Positions 23,831 to 35,255 of a stretch of DNA of 64,000 nt are shown here, piece after piece. Numbering within the stretch: position 1 is the first letter of the stretch; each line of letters starts with the position of its first letter. The notes under the pieces are model-generated. The model did no database searches and was not told the origin of the DNA. It saw only the letters and a list, made by a program, of their open reading frames with translations. A program made the translations under genes and the position numbers. This DNA comes from Heloderma charlesbogerti. Lineage: Eukaryota; Chordata; Lepidosauria; Squamata; Helodermatidae. The stretch spans positions 186,001 to 250,000 of the forward strand of contig JANEZZ010002657.1 of the NCBI GenBank assembly GCA_026122225.1, in the 5' to 3' direction.

Positions 23831-25270
23831 TTCTCCAAACATGTCATAACATTTTTTCCAATGCTGCTTCTGTCTTAAAATGCTCCAACACATTTTTGAG
23901 TATTTTAAGACAGTCATGGGTTTAGGCAGTGGGAAAGTTAAGAGTCTCATGCAGTTAAGTCAATTAACATGCATTTAGATATGCAAGAAGTAGGGCTTGC
24001 TTCCCCCCACCTGGGAGAGGGAGCTTGCTTCCCTCTGGAGAATCTAAGGCCTTTGATTCTCCAAGTGAGAACGGCAGCAGCACAAATTGGTGACACCTTG
24101 TATTGAGAGAGGATTGAATCCTCTGCTTTTCATGGCTTTCTTTCCCCTCTTGTTGTCATGGGGACTTCTTTTCCCTGAGTTATTATATTGTGCACTTCAG
24201 CAGAAATTTTATTGCTTTTGGGGCTGGTGAGGCTCACGTGGGACATTTTTCACTGCTTGTGGTGCAGTGGTAATTTCTTTCAAATGATTTTTGCTTGAAG
24301 TGGTTTCAGTGAATTGAGAAGGGTACAAGTTTGAATGAATGGCTAGGCTTTTAGCACCAAAACCTAGGGAGAGACACACACGATCAAACTTTCTCAAGCA
24401 TTCACTCTGGATATTATAATTTTGCTGGCACTACGTAAATAGGCAACAGCCCACCATGTCTTAACGTTGCCTTTGAAAGCTGCTTTTCTGTCCTCTTTGA
24501 AATGTATTGCTTGGAGTCCCTAATAATCCCCAAAGCTTCTTTGACCATTTATTGTACTATCCGGCCACCATCCAAAGTTTTAACCTTCATCCTGTGATTC
24601 ATACCCGCTGCTGCTTAGTGGCTGTGGAGAACTGGGAACCTGCCTCTCCTTGGGCCCTTGAGAATCAGGAAAGTTACCATCTGGGGACCACTCCTAGTGA
24701 TGGGCTCACTCAGGATCTTCTGCCCTCTTCCAGGGGGGCAGTTCTTTCTGAGGAGAAGTCTGCTTGTCCTCCTGTTCTCTTGAAACACCCTTTTGCTGCT
24801 GGAAATTGGGATTCTGCCATGAACATGGTGACAGTGGGACAAGTCGCAGCTAGCAGGGCAGCCCTTTCTTCCTGTTGCCAGCCTGGCATGAAGACTCAAG
24901 ACACCTGCTCTCCCTATGACCTAGCCCAGGAGAGCCAGTGAGGTCCAGTGAATAAAGAGGGAGGCTTAGTCTCTCTCTCTCTCTCTTTCTCTGTTCCCCA
25001 TCTGCAAAATGGGAGTAATATAGTACTATGTGGGACCTTGCATTTAGAGCCAAGCACAGGTATGAAACTGCTGATTTGGAATGGGGAAACAGGTGGGGGG
25101 ACTGTTATGTCTGCTTCTCCCCCTAGCTCACTTCTCCACTCCTGATCACCCTACTGGAAGCAGCCTTTTGCTCACTCAGAATGGGCCCTTGAACTACTGC
25201 TCCACCCATTTGCATGGAACATGCACTTTGAGCCTGTCCCTTCACGTGCCATTTGCTCTCCTCCATCCAT
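23831..25270. other. Intron stretch, nothing recognised
   Basis: It contains a (TC)n run at about 24969-24992 and no gene. The frame at 24507-24941 (144 codons) has no recognisable domain. Confidence 0.35.
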
Positions 25271-25274
25271 GCCG

Positions 25275-25495
25275 GCGTAGGAAGCTGCCTTCTGCAAATC
25301 GGACTGTGGGCCCATCTAGCCCAGTGCTCTTTTCTCGGACTGGCAGGAGTTCTCCAGAGGCCAAGGAGCAGAGAGGCCTTTCCCGGCTCTGTGCCCTGAG
25401 ATCCTTCTCACTGGAGATGCTTGTCAGGAATTGAACTGGTGGCCTCCCGCGTGCAAAGTAGGTACTCCGCCGTGGAGCTTTGATCCCTCCACTTC
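25275..25495 (-). mobile_element. tRNA-derived SINE (family A), antisense
   Basis: The plus strand reads tail first ('ggaagctgccttctgcaaat', 'cccatctagcccagtgctc'), then the body, then the complement of the tRNA-like head ('cgtgcaaagtaggtact'). It abuts a CR1 3' end. Confidence 0.78.
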
Positions 25496-25504
25496 CTTGC
25501 CCCT

Positions 25505-25965
25505 CTAAAGAACATAAGCAGAGCTGTGCTGGATCAGGCCACATGCCTACCAAGTCCAGCATTCTGTTCTCAAAGTGGCCAACCAGATGCCCGTGGAAAA
25601 CCAACAACAGGACATGAGCCCAACAGCACCTCCCCTGCCGGCTCATGTCCCCCAGTATACTGAGGCACACTCGATATACTCTGATGCTGGAGGCACTGCA
25701 AAGGGTGCTTCCAGGGGAGGGCTCCTAGCACTGATGTTCAAGAAGGCATTGTGCAGTAATTCCACCCTTTTCCCCTTATCGTTCACTGTCATTGGGAGAC
25801 TTTGCCACTTATTCCTACTCCCTGCTTTCTGTTCTTTAACCAGTTACTGATTCATAAAAGGACCTCTCCTCTTATGCTGTGATTGCCAAGTTTGCCTGTC
25901 AGGAGTCTTAGGTGAGGGACTTTGTCAAACGCCTTTTGGAAGTCTTAAGTACACAATGTCTGCTG
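25505..25965 (-). mobile_element. CR1 LINE 3' fragment (subfamily 1), antisense, internally deleted
   Basis: It begins with 'gaacataagcagagctgtgc' and 'ggccaaccagatgcccg', then jumps to RT wording ('ttaaccagttactgattcat', 'ggagtcttaggtgaggg'). It matches 2249-3230 and 53365-54625, with parts lost. Confidence 0.75.
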
Positions 25966-26899
25966 GCTCATTCTTTTCCTTTTTGTTTTTGTTCTCACCT
26001 GGGCAAATGTACATTTTCTGAAGGATTCCTCCTTTTCTCTAAAACTTCCTTCTTGCTCATTAACCTGGTTGCGACCTCTTGGACTTGGTGCTACCTTTCC
26101 TGACCTGTGGTATGTATTCCGGTTGAGCTTCTGTTATGGTAACTCCCAAACATTTTGGAGAGATTTGACCCTGTTGACTTTCTTTTCAACTTCCTTTTGA
26201 CTATTCCCTCATTTTAGAGAAGTTTGCTCTTTTGAAGTCAACTTTTATTTTATTTATTTATGTCATTTCTATACTGCCCCATAGCCGAAGCTATCTGGGT
26301 GGTTCACAAAAATTAAAACCTCAAGGTACAGTGTAAAACAATATAAAATATAAAAGCTTAAAACTACAATAGAAAAGTACAACCAGAATAAAACCTAGCA
26401 GCAATGCAGAGATTTAAAATACAGATTTAGAACAGCAGAGCTAAACGACTAGAATGCTAAAATGCCTGGGAAAATAAAAAGGTCTTCACCTGGTGCAGGA
26501 AAGAGTACAATGTAAGCACCAGGAGAACCTCTCCAGGGAGTTTGTTCCATAGCTGGGGTGCCACAGCAGAAAATGCGCTTTTTCTGGTAGCCATCTGCTT
26601 TACTTCTTTTGGTAGGGGCTCCTGGAGAAGGCCCGTGAAGGTGATCTTTGGGTCTCGGCAGGTATATATGGGAGGAGGTGATCCTTCAGATAACCTGGCC
26701 CCAAGTCATTTAGGGCTTTGCATATTAATACCAGCACTTTGAATCAGGCCTGGAAAGAGACTGGCAGCCGGTTCAGCTGGGACAGTACTGGCATAATACG
26801 ATCTCGTTGGCCAGTCCTTGTTAACAGTCTTGCTGCCCTGTTTTGGACCAGCTGAAGTTTCTGGACCGTTTTCAAAGGCAGCCCCACGTATCACGCATT

Positions 26900-27727
26900 T
26901 CAGTAATCCAGAAGAGAGGTCACCAGAGCATGGATACCTGCAGCTAGGCTCTCTCTGTCCAGATAAGAGCGTAGTTGGTATATCAGCCTAAGCTGATAAA
27001 AGGTGGTCTGTGCCACCGAGTCCACCTGTGCCTCAAGTGGCAGTTCTGGGTCCAAGAGAACTCCCAGATTATGAACCTGATCCTTTAGGGGGAGTGCAGC
27101 CCCCTCCAGAACAGGTTGAACATCACCTAGCTGGGCAGATGAACCACCCACTAACAGTACCTCCATCTTGTCTGGATTGAGCTTCAGTTTATTGGCCCTC
27201 ATCCAGTCCATTACCGTGCCCAGGCACTGATTCAGAACAGCCACTCCCTCACCTGGTTTTGATGAGAAAGAGAGGTAGAGCCAGGTGTCATCTGCATATT
27301 GATGACACCTCACCCCTCTGGATAATGGTTTCATGTAGATGTTAAACAGCATGGAGGATAAAATAGAGCCCTGTGGCGCCCCATGGCATAATTGCCACAG
27401 CACAGAGCAATAATCCCCCAGCACCACCTTTTGGAGTCAGCCATCCAAGTAGGAGCAGAACCACTGCAGTGCAGTGCTTCCAACTCCCAACCCAGACAAC
27501 CTATCCAGAAGGATACCATGGCTGATGGTATCGAAAGCCGCTGAGAGGTCCAGGAGAATCAACAGGGTCGCACTCCCCCTGTCCCTCTCCCGGCAGAGGT
27601 CATCCCACAGGGCGACCAAGGCAGTTTCCATTCCAAAGTCAGGTCTGAAGTCTGATTGAAATGGATCTAGATAATCCGTTTCATTCAAGAATGCCTGGAG
27701 CTGTCCTGCAACCACCCGCTCAAGCAC
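26900..27727 (-). pseudogene. L2 reverse transcriptase, two overlapping frames
   Basis: The frames 27727-27437 and 27427-26900 carry most of the RT palm: DLSAAFDTISHG, then a shift, then QGSILSSMLFNIYMKPL, HQYADDTWLYL and the thumb-region KDQVHNLGVLLDPELPLEAQV. A Trp follows the YADD-T motif, where a Q is usual in relatives. Similar RT coding pieces occur in the 37.7-48.2 kb L2. Confidence 0.75.
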
Positions 27728-29463
27728 CTGCCCAGGAAGGGGATGTTGGCCACTGGCCTATAGTTGTTAACATCCTCTGGGTCCAGGTTAGGCTTTTTCA
27801 GGAGTGGCCTGATTACTGCCTCTTTTAGAGAGACCAGCACCACTCCCTCTCTCTAGGAGCAATTTACAACCTCCAGGACCCAGCCGCACATCCCCTCCTT
27901 GTTTGATGTGATAAGCCACGAGGGGCAAGCACACAGGTGGTCGACCAGACTTGGCCAACCACCTTGTCTGCATCCTTGGGCCTCAATAACTGAAACTCAT
28001 CCAATAAAACTGACCAGACGGTGCTCTGGATGCCTTTACTGATGGAGGTGCATTAATTGTGGTGTCCAATTCGTGACGAATTTGAGTGACTTGTCTTCAA
28101 AGTGCCATGCAGACTCGTCACAGCGAGCTACTGAGGGTTCCACCATTTCTCTCCCTGGCCCAGTGTAGCAGGGCATGAACCACTCAGGAAAGCTCCACTG
28201 GACAACACTGAGAAGATGCAATGCTGATGGAAAAGAACTGTCTGTTTGCCCCCCTCACCGCCACAGAGTAGACTCGATAATGAGCTCTAACCTGCTTTTG
28301 GTCAGACGAGTTTTCCTCCACCTGCATTCTAGCTGTCTCCCCTCTTGCTTCATTACCCTCAGCTCAGGTGTATACCAAGGAGCTGGCCGGGCTCTGCTCA
28401 GAGGGAGAGGGTGCTTGGGTGCGATTGTGTCGACTGCCCGAGTCATCTCTGCATTCCACAGAGTGACCTGGGCTTCGAAAGAGCGCCAGCCATACCAGCA
28501 GGAAAATCCCCCAGAGCCCTTTGGAATCCATCGGAATCCATTAGCCTCTGGGGGTGGACCATTTTTATAGGTTCCCCACCCTTGCAGCGGGGAAAGGTTG
28601 CTGAGAGTCTAAACTTCAGTAGGAAGTGATCCATCCATGACAAGGGAATAGATGTTAATTCCCCACTTTCAGATCACCATCCTCCTGCCCAGTCGAGAAA
28701 ACCAGATCAGGTGTTTGTCCTTTTACATGTGTTGGGCCGATGGCATGTTGAGACAGCCCCATGGTTGTCATGGCGGCCATGAAGTCCTGAGTTGCCCCAG
28801 ATACAGCGGCCTCGGCATGGAAGTTGAGATCCCCCAGGACCATCATCCTAGGGATCCTCAGCACCAAAGCCGAGACCGCCTCTGTCAGCTCAGGCAGGGA
28901 GTCTGATGGGCAGCGGGTGGGTGGTACACCAGCAGAATCTCTAATCTGTCCCAGTTACCCAACACAAGGTGCAGACACTTGGGACCCACACTTGAATGAA
29001 CAGAAAGCCTAGAGAGGGAGATGGTATTCCTATAGACCTTGCGCCCCCCCTCGTCCCTTGAGTGTGACTGCGTTGGATTTCCTTGATGGTTCTCCACTTA
29101 AATATGAATAAAATTTGATAGCGCTATATTCACTTTCAAATCAGTTCAACAACACTAATATCTTGCACTGGGTTCTGGGCACCACTTAGGATTAAGTCCA
29201 AGGTCACCTCACCTCTGGTTGATATCCCCCCTATAGAGCAGGGGTGCAGAACTGTTTTGGTCTCAAGGGCCAAATTAGGTTTGCTGGGGTCCCTGAGGAC
29301 TGCACACGTGGACGCATGCACGCACACCGGGATGGAGGGGAAACACTGACTCACACATACACACTGGGGAGGGTGGGGAGGAGCTCCCCCACTCCCTTCC
29401 CCAGCGACCCTGAGTGGATTGCTTCGTTCACGCTGCCGTGAGTAGCACTGGAGCAACAATCCA

Positions 29464-29648
29464 GGGTTAGGGTCAGGGGTAGGGTTAAGGTTAGGGGTAA
29501 GGTTAGGGTTAGGGATAGGGTTGAGGTTAGCGTTAGGGTTGGGGTTAGGGTTAGGGTTAGGTTTAGGGTTGGGGTTGGGGTTAGCGTTAGGGTTAGGGTT
29601 AGGGTTGGTGTTAGGGTTAGGGTTGGGGTTGGGCTTAGGGTTAGGTTA
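29464..29648 (+). repeat. Degenerate telomere-like (TTAGGG)n array
   Basis: About 30 units of GGTTAG/GGGTTA type with variants such as TTGGGG, TTAAGG, GTTAGC and GGGATAGGG. It lies wholly inside the hAT element at 29239-29805. The G-rich strand reads 5'-3' on the plus strand. Confidence 0.95.
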
Positions 29649-29722
29649 ATGCCTGGGTCGCTGGGGAGGGGAGGAGGAGGCTGCAGCTCCCGCCCCGCTT
29701 TTCAGGGATTGCTGTGGCAGAT

Positions 29723-29754
<32 letters not shown>
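29723..29754. repeat. (GT)n microsatellite
   Basis: About fifteen perfect GT units inside the same hAT element. Confidence 0.95.
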
Positions 29755-29755
<1 letters not shown>

Positions 29756-30309
29756 TGACGGGCTGACAAGAAATGGCTTGGCAGGCCACATGTTTTGTAC
29801 CTCTGCTATAGAAGTTGTATCCAGAGATGACCGTGCCCCACTGGTTCTCCCCATTCCACCAGGTTTCCGTTACTGCTACAATATCTGTATCCTCCTTTAA
29901 AACCAGCTCTCCTTCTCTTTCGTAATCGTACCCCAAAGGGGGTTCGGCTAGGTGAAACAGGATCTGGGAGGGCGAAGACAATGTGTGGGAATGGGAAGGT
30001 GATGGAAGTGGAGCTACTTTGGGAAACAAAGGTGACTCGGCCTGGGAAATCTGGAGCTTCCTGGGAAATGGCTCCATAGAGGTCTCATATGGGTTTTGCG
30101 CATTTTGATAGCCATTTGAGTTTTGGCAACAAGGAGGAGCAACTCTGCAGCCTCTCTGTGGCCTGTAGTCAAACAGGGGTCCCCGAGGCACTGCTGGCGC
30201 TGGACCCTGCTGCTTGTCTTTTGTCTTGCCCTTTGTCAGCTGCCCAAAGGCCATCCGTGTTTGAAAACCTGAGATGACTTGGAGGCAGAGCGGCTCCCTG
30301 CAGAAGCCC

Positions 30310-30830
30310 CCGCTACCTTTTCTGTGAGCGCAGCATTAGTCAGGGCTTTTTATTTCAATCCAGCTCTAAGCTTGGCAGTTCTCTTTATTTATGTATTTTA
30401 TCTCAGAAGTAGAAGTGGGAGAAAGAAAAACCTTTTTAAAAGGCAAAGCATTTAAAAGCTGGAGAATGTGCATTTATGAAGGGAAGGCTATTTTTGTAAA
30501 TCTTATACTTTTCCTTCCCTAGAGTATCTGCAGCAGACTGGTAAATGCTGGGGAAGTCACTGTGTCCCCCGTCCCATCCCCCCCATCAGATTTTACATCC
30601 TGTAAGCATCAGGGATGGATCATAAACCCCTCGGCTCTTTATGACTTCAACATTACAATCACCAGCCACATTTTATGTAAATGAAGGCATTTACCTCGAC
30701 AAACTCCTGCAAAGTATGCCAGCATCTTTAAAGAATTTATTTCGCAACATAAACAGGAGAAGAATGTACCTAAAATTCGTGGTATATTTTAAAGCCATGT
30801 TACACCTCCAAGTCTGCATTGTGCTTGTGT
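30310..30830. other. Unique A+T-rich stretch, candidate conserved noncoding element
   Basis: It contains no repeat words shared with the rest of the window and no open frame. It has dense homeobox- and GATA-like words ('ctttttatttcaatcc', 'tttatgtaaatgaagg', 'atttatttcgcaacataaac'). It stands out between transposon-rich flanks. Conservation is an inference and cannot be seen here. Confidence 0.35.
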
Positions 30831-31194
30831 GGCCCGAGAGATGTGCAGGGAAAGTGTCCGAGACTCCAGTGGTGGGGAGGGAGGCAGCCAGGAGCTCAGG
30901 TCTGTTGCAGAGCTCTGGAGCTAAGCCCACGGGGCCCATGTGGAGGGCGCATCCAACGGCTGTTGTGGGGTGTTTTCTCTAGAGGTCTGGGTGATCATTC
31001 TCGAGCAAAATTCTGTGCACAGAGTTGCAGAGGACTTGTTCACTTAATAGTTATTCTGAGTATTCAAGCTGCAACAAGACTTGCGGCCAAAGGTTAGTCT
31101 GGTTACCTCAGAGGAATACAGGAAGAGGTGGCAGCCTAGTAGGATTCCCTCTCCTTCTCCAGGTTGCCTGCATGGCTAAATCCTGGACTTGTAG

Positions 31195-31720
31195 CTGGTG
31201 CTGGGCACTTGGGACTGATTAGGTGTGTTAATATACTAACCACCCCACCATCTGACAGTCTCCCTTTCTGAGCTGGCAGCAGCAGTCTTGGGTTTGGTCC
31301 CGCAGGCCGCTGGTTCTGAGGGATCTCAACTTCCAGGCTCAGGTTGCCTTTTGGGGAAACACAGGACTTCATGGCTGCCATAACAACCATGGCACTATTC
31401 CCACCTATCATTGGCTCTACAGATACTCTAGAAATGTCCATGACCTGGGAACATCCAGATTAGATTACTGAAATATGGTGTTGGAATGTGGGGCAAACTT
31501 TGAAGACTACCTGGGAATGTTAATTGATGAAAAACATGGTGGCTGGATGACTGATGGGTATCTCTCCACTGGCTTCTTGAAAGTGCTGTGTCTGACCTTT
31601 TAAAGCCCTTTATGGTTTGGGAGTTGGGTGTCCTAAAGACAGCCTGCTCCTAAACAAGTGGACATCTTCTGAGGCCCTTTTTGCATGTCCCCCAGCCTCC
31701 CTTTGGTGCTTGGGCAACTG
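31195..31720 (+). mobile_element. L2 LINE fragment, sense
   Basis: The plus strand translates, with gaps, to RPLVLRDLNFQAQVAF and GLHGCHNNHG, matching the endonuclease GDLNFHAEA...DFMAAMTT of L2. It then jumps to RT C-terminal wording ('ccagattagattactgaaat'). It is internally deleted. Confidence 0.6.
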
Positions 31721-31829
31721 GCAACTGTCTAATATTGATGTTAATTTTTTCTGTGATAAATGGTTAATGTTTGATTTTATTGTAATTCAGGAAGTTGTCT
31801 TCTGAATTTTTTGTAAAATTAAGAGGTGA

Positions 31830-32300
31830 ATTATAGAGGTGTTTCTCCAGCCCCTTGATAATTTTGGTTGCCATTTTCTGTACCTTTTCCAGCTGTACTG
31901 CACTATCCTTGTTGGGATGTCCTGATCAGAACTGTGCACAGTATTCCAAGTGTGGTTGCACCATAGATTTGTATAAGGGGAGTATGATCTTGGTAGTTTT
32001 ATTCTAAATTCCTTTCCAAATGATCCTCAACATGGATTTTACCTTTTCCACAGAAACAACTCCAAGATCCCATCCTTGGTCAGTCACCACCAGCTCAGAC
32101 CCGGTCAGTGCATTTGTGAAGTTGGGTGCCCCCCTCCATGTGCATCACTTTATATTTGCTTACATTGAACCCCATTTGTCATGTTCATGCCCATTCTCCC
32201 AGTTTGGAGAGAGCCTTTTGGAGCTCTTCACAGTCCCTTTTTGTTTTAACCACCCTAAGTAATTTGGTGTAATCAGTAAATTTGGCCATCTGACTGCTCA
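31830..32300 (-). mobile_element. CR1 LINE fragment (subfamily 1), antisense
   Basis: It has 'ctccagccccttgataattt', 'cagaactgtgcacagtattc' and 'ttggagagagccttttgga'. These are collinear with 2765-3210, with one internal deletion. No open frame remains. Confidence 0.8.
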
Positions 32301-33450
32301 CCCATAACTGTATGATGTATGCCTTTTGTCATGCAGGACAACAATTCCTGTAAGGGCATTTTGTGATGTCACTTTTTCAGATGAGTTTTGGACACGTTTG
32401 AATAAAAATGGCATCAGTTCTAGTGTTTGCTAACAGAACCCATCCGGTGAAATGGCATACTGTTTATACACATTGTTAGCATATTGCCCTCTTCAGTGTC
32501 TGGTCCTCATGTTATCCCCAGAGGACTTGCAAAAAAAAAAAAAAAAAAGACTGAAAGATTCCTTTGGGCAAACTTGCACTTATGGGGTGGCGGGTGGGGA
32601 GTGTGGCCTGAGAGCATGTAATGATGTGTGAGGGCAGAGGGGTGTTTCTGTGAGGGGATGCAAGAACCAAGAATGAGACTGTTCATTAGCAGAAAGATAG
32701 TGAGTTGGTGGGGGCAGCACCTGGGTGCAGTGCTCACTCCCAATCAACACTGCATGTCAAGAAACAACTTGTAACTTGAAACACCTGTTGATTTCTCAAC
32801 AGAAATCAGGAAAAACCAATATGTGCCTCAATTCCAGCTTCTGTGCCCCATCTTTCCAAAGAAAATTCAATATCGAGGGGCCCCATTTCTCCTTAACATC
32901 TGACCATCTGACACAACCTGCTTGGACCACTTCCGTTCCCCAGCAAAGCTTGCAAGGTGCATCTCCTGGTTCATCCTCAGCACTGTTGGTGAATAAGCTG
33001 TCTAGGAAACACAGGAAAAGTCTGTTGGCTCTGTGATGGTTCTCATGCTCTTCTTGAAGTTGACGATGAACTCTTTTCCAGGAGGAAATGGACAGGCATT
33101 GATCCTGCGCTTTTTGCATGCAAAGTCTGTGCTCTCACCTTTTGGATAATTTCCCAACTATTTATTTGAACTAAATTAATCCCAGCCTCATTCAGGGTGT
33201 CTCAGCACGTACATCTGACACTCCTAAGCCACTTATTTTCATTAGTTGTTTTACTGTCTGCCTTGTGGTGTGCTATTGGCTGAAGGTGCTTGTAAAAAAG
33301 ACCCTTTCATCCAGACTGGGGAATAAGGAGAAAAGACAAAGAACTGGGTCCTGGCTTTTCCTAGCATGCAGGAGCCCACTTCCCACTGGCCAGGCTGCAT
33401 GAGGCAGGTGTGGTGGCTAGCCTCACCTGCATGTAACAGCATCTTAGGAC
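32301..33450. other. Intron stretch, nothing recognised
   Basis: It contains a poly-A run at about 32530-32548. No gene was seen. Confidence 0.35.
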
Positions 33451-33452
33451 AC

Positions 33453-33790
33453 AATCCTATGGGGATAGGCGGCCGCCTCCAAACTCGGAGGCGACTGCCT
33501 ATCCCATGCAGGGCAGGAGAAGTATGGAGGGGATCGTTCCCTCCGTGCTTCTCCTGCCCTGCATTTGTGGTTGGACAGCTGATTTCGGCTGTCTAGCCGC
33601 GGGAGGGCGGAGCAGGGCGGGGGAGGCTGCTGGATGACACATAGGATGCATCATACGGGCATTTCCACCTTCCCCGCCCCAGAATGCCCCCTGGAATGCC
33701 CCATTTTGGCTGCTCCATGCTCCTCTTCCGAGCACAGAGCACAGGGCCATTCTGTGCTGCCTCCGCAGCCACAGGATTGCTCCCTTAGTC
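33453..33790. mobile_element. MITE built of serial hairpins
   Basis: The ends GGACACAATCCTATG and, as complement of the right side, GGGAGCAATCCTGTG form terminal inverted repeats, with CTTA on both outer sides. Inside are a hairpin at about 33463-33504 (GGATAGGC / GCCTATCC) and a long, nearly perfect hairpin at 33507-33562 (GCAGGGCAGGAGAAG / CTTCTCCTGCCCTGC). A smaller hairpin (ACAGC / GCTGT) lies near 33577-33592. The superfamily is uncertain. Confidence 0.6.
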
Positions 33791-34039
33791 AGGAACAGTT
33801 AATGAAATGGAAGCCAGTCAATTCTGAGTAACAGCTGGATTTTGTATTTACCTGCCTTTCTTCATCACAGGAACTCTAGGGGCAGTTCCAGGTGAAACCT
33901 GAAACCATCACACCACCTGCTAGAGCCTTTTTGGAATATCCGCAGATCCTACCTCTCCCATCCCATCCCATCTCAAGATTGTGAACATGCAAACACCATG
34001 ACCAAGCTTGTATATAATGTCAGTTCATGGGCCTCTCGT

Positions 34040-34225
34040 GCACCCACCGCTTCCGCTTTGCATCTGCTTTCATCAGCAACCCAGGAATACTCCGTTCCTG
34101 GGTTGTTTGATGCAGTGTGCCAACCTGGAATTCTGGATTGTTGAGGGACAAGCAACCCAGAGTTTTAACCCAACAACAAACCATGGTTTGCTGAAAGCAG
34201 ATGCAAAGTGGAAGTGGTGAGCAGG
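34040..34225. mobile_element. Palindromic MITE with long terminal inverted repeats
   Basis: CCGCTTTGCATCTGCTTTCA near 34050 pairs with GCTGAAAGCAGATGCAAAG near 34191 and on to GGAAGTGGTGAG. The arms are about 30 bp. Inside the left arm lies a perfect 11-bp hairpin (CAACCCAGGAA / TTCCTGGGTTG, 34077-34105). Target duplications could not be fixed. Confidence 0.55.
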
Positions 34226-34351
34226 TGAGAAGCAGTGTTCATTGCTATAGTCAGTTGTTTTGTGTGAACATAACATGACTTCGGCATTGTCAGCTCTTAT
34301 CTCCTTTTCTTTCTCCTGTTCCTCACCCCCCACCCCAACCTGCGTTTTGTA

Positions 34352-34440
34352 ACATCTTGCCTGATGAAGAGATCTGGTGATCTCCAAGGCATGCACAGTT
34401 TTGTGACCTTTTGGTTGGCTTAATAAAAGTATTACACTAA
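34352..34440 (+). mobile_element. Penelope-like element relic with hammerhead-like core
   Basis: CTGATGA (34361-34367) is followed by a perfect GAGATC/GATCTC stem with a TGGT loop. After it comes CAAGGC where a hammerhead needs GAAA. A GTGACCTTTTGGTTGG and TAATAAAAG end follows. A second copy with the same order of motifs lies antisense at 62730-62825. Confidence 0.5.
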
Positions 34441-35018
34441 CACAATCAACACAGTTACCTTTTCTTTTTGTCTCACTTGCACGTTAAACATGCATGAATT
34501 TGCCCTTAGTGTTTCTGTTCCTCGCACTAGTCGTCTTTGGGGAATGTAAGAGGGTTGAGAAAAGGAGATGTTAGTGATGCACTGACTCCTTTTATGTCTG
34601 TGCTTTCAGAGATTCAGGAATCCTTTTTGTTTTTTGCTTTTAACCGTGAGACTACCTTCTTACCCTCATGGTCACTGCAGTCCCGTTCCTGAGATGAAGG
34701 GAAATAAATGGAAATTCACAAGTCTCCATCTTGAGTTTTTCCAGAAATCCAGGAAGTGGCAAGACTCTAAACTGCATGTAGCCAGTGTAGGTGTGCAGTG
34801 TCATATAGGGTGCCTATCCTGAGGAAGTGCCCTTGCCCCGTTACAGTTTCCAGTGCGAAAAACTCACACTGTTGGCACCTAGCGGGGTGTGGGGAGAAAG
34901 CCCGGAAGCAGTGTCTAGAGCCCCTTGGCGGTCCTGGGCACCGCGTTGTGGTTGGTGCCCCGCAGCTTTTGACAGCACTGGCATTGGCTCCACCCCAGAG
35001 CCATCTGCCCACCTAAAC

Positions 35019-35152
35019 CAGCCTCCCCAACCTGGCGCCCTCCAGATGTGTGGGACTTCAAGCCCCGTCAGCCCCAAGCAGCATGAGTAATGATCAAGAA
35101 GTATGGGAGTCATGGTCCAAACATCTGGAGTGCACCAGGTTGAGGAAGGTTT
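35019..35152. mobile_element. Palindromic hAT-type MITE, copy 1
   Basis: It runs from CAGCCTCCCCAACCTGG to an inverted 'ccaggttgaggaaggttt'. The arms cover nearly the whole 134 bp. Flanks ACCTAAAC and ACCGAAGA match at five of eight positions. It is the same family as 35408-35543. Confidence 0.75.
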
Positions 35153-35255
35153 ACCGAAGATGTAAAACATAAAACAACAGCAATTAACAAATCAAAAATC
35201 TGTTAACATAGTGCTGTGCCCCATGGGGTTAACATTCTGTTGTCCTGTTTGCAAG

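Larger units (their letters stand above)
29239..29805. mobile_element. hAT element carrying a telomere-like array
   Basis: The left end CAGGGGTGCAGAACTGTTTT and the right end, whose complement reads CAGAGGTACAAAACATG, form hAT/Charlie-like terminal inverted repeats. Flanks CTATAGAG (29231-29238) and CTATAGAA (29806-29813) form an 8-bp target duplication with one mismatch. The 567-bp body has no transposase frame. It is filled largely by a TTAGGG-type array and a (GT)n run. It interrupts the L2 endonuclease region. Confidence 0.85.
26243..30260 (-). mobile_element. Long L2-type LINE, antisense, split by a hAT element
   Basis: The 3' end on the plus strand starts with a (TTTA)-rich tail and 'actgccccatagccgaagc'. 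Antisense coding pieces follow in element order: EDTDIVAVTETWWNG (endonuclease N-terminus, near 29900), MVLGDLNFHAEAA (near 28840), APWYTPELRVMKQE (near 28420), FDTISHGILLDRLSGLG (near 27530), GAPQGSILSSMLFNIYMKPL and YADDTWLYLS (near 27370-27280), and NPDKMEVLLVGG. The hAT at 29239-29805 interrupts the endonuclease. Multiple stops and shifts make it inactive. Confidence 0.8.

Noticed and set aside
24507..24941. 144-codon plus-strand frame as a host exon
   Set aside because: No domain, no conserved wording and no clear splice sites. Probably chance.
29464..29648. Interstitial telomere array as a chromosome-fusion scar
   Set aside because: The array lies between hAT ends with a target duplication, in single orientation and degenerate. 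A fusion would give head-to-head arrays.
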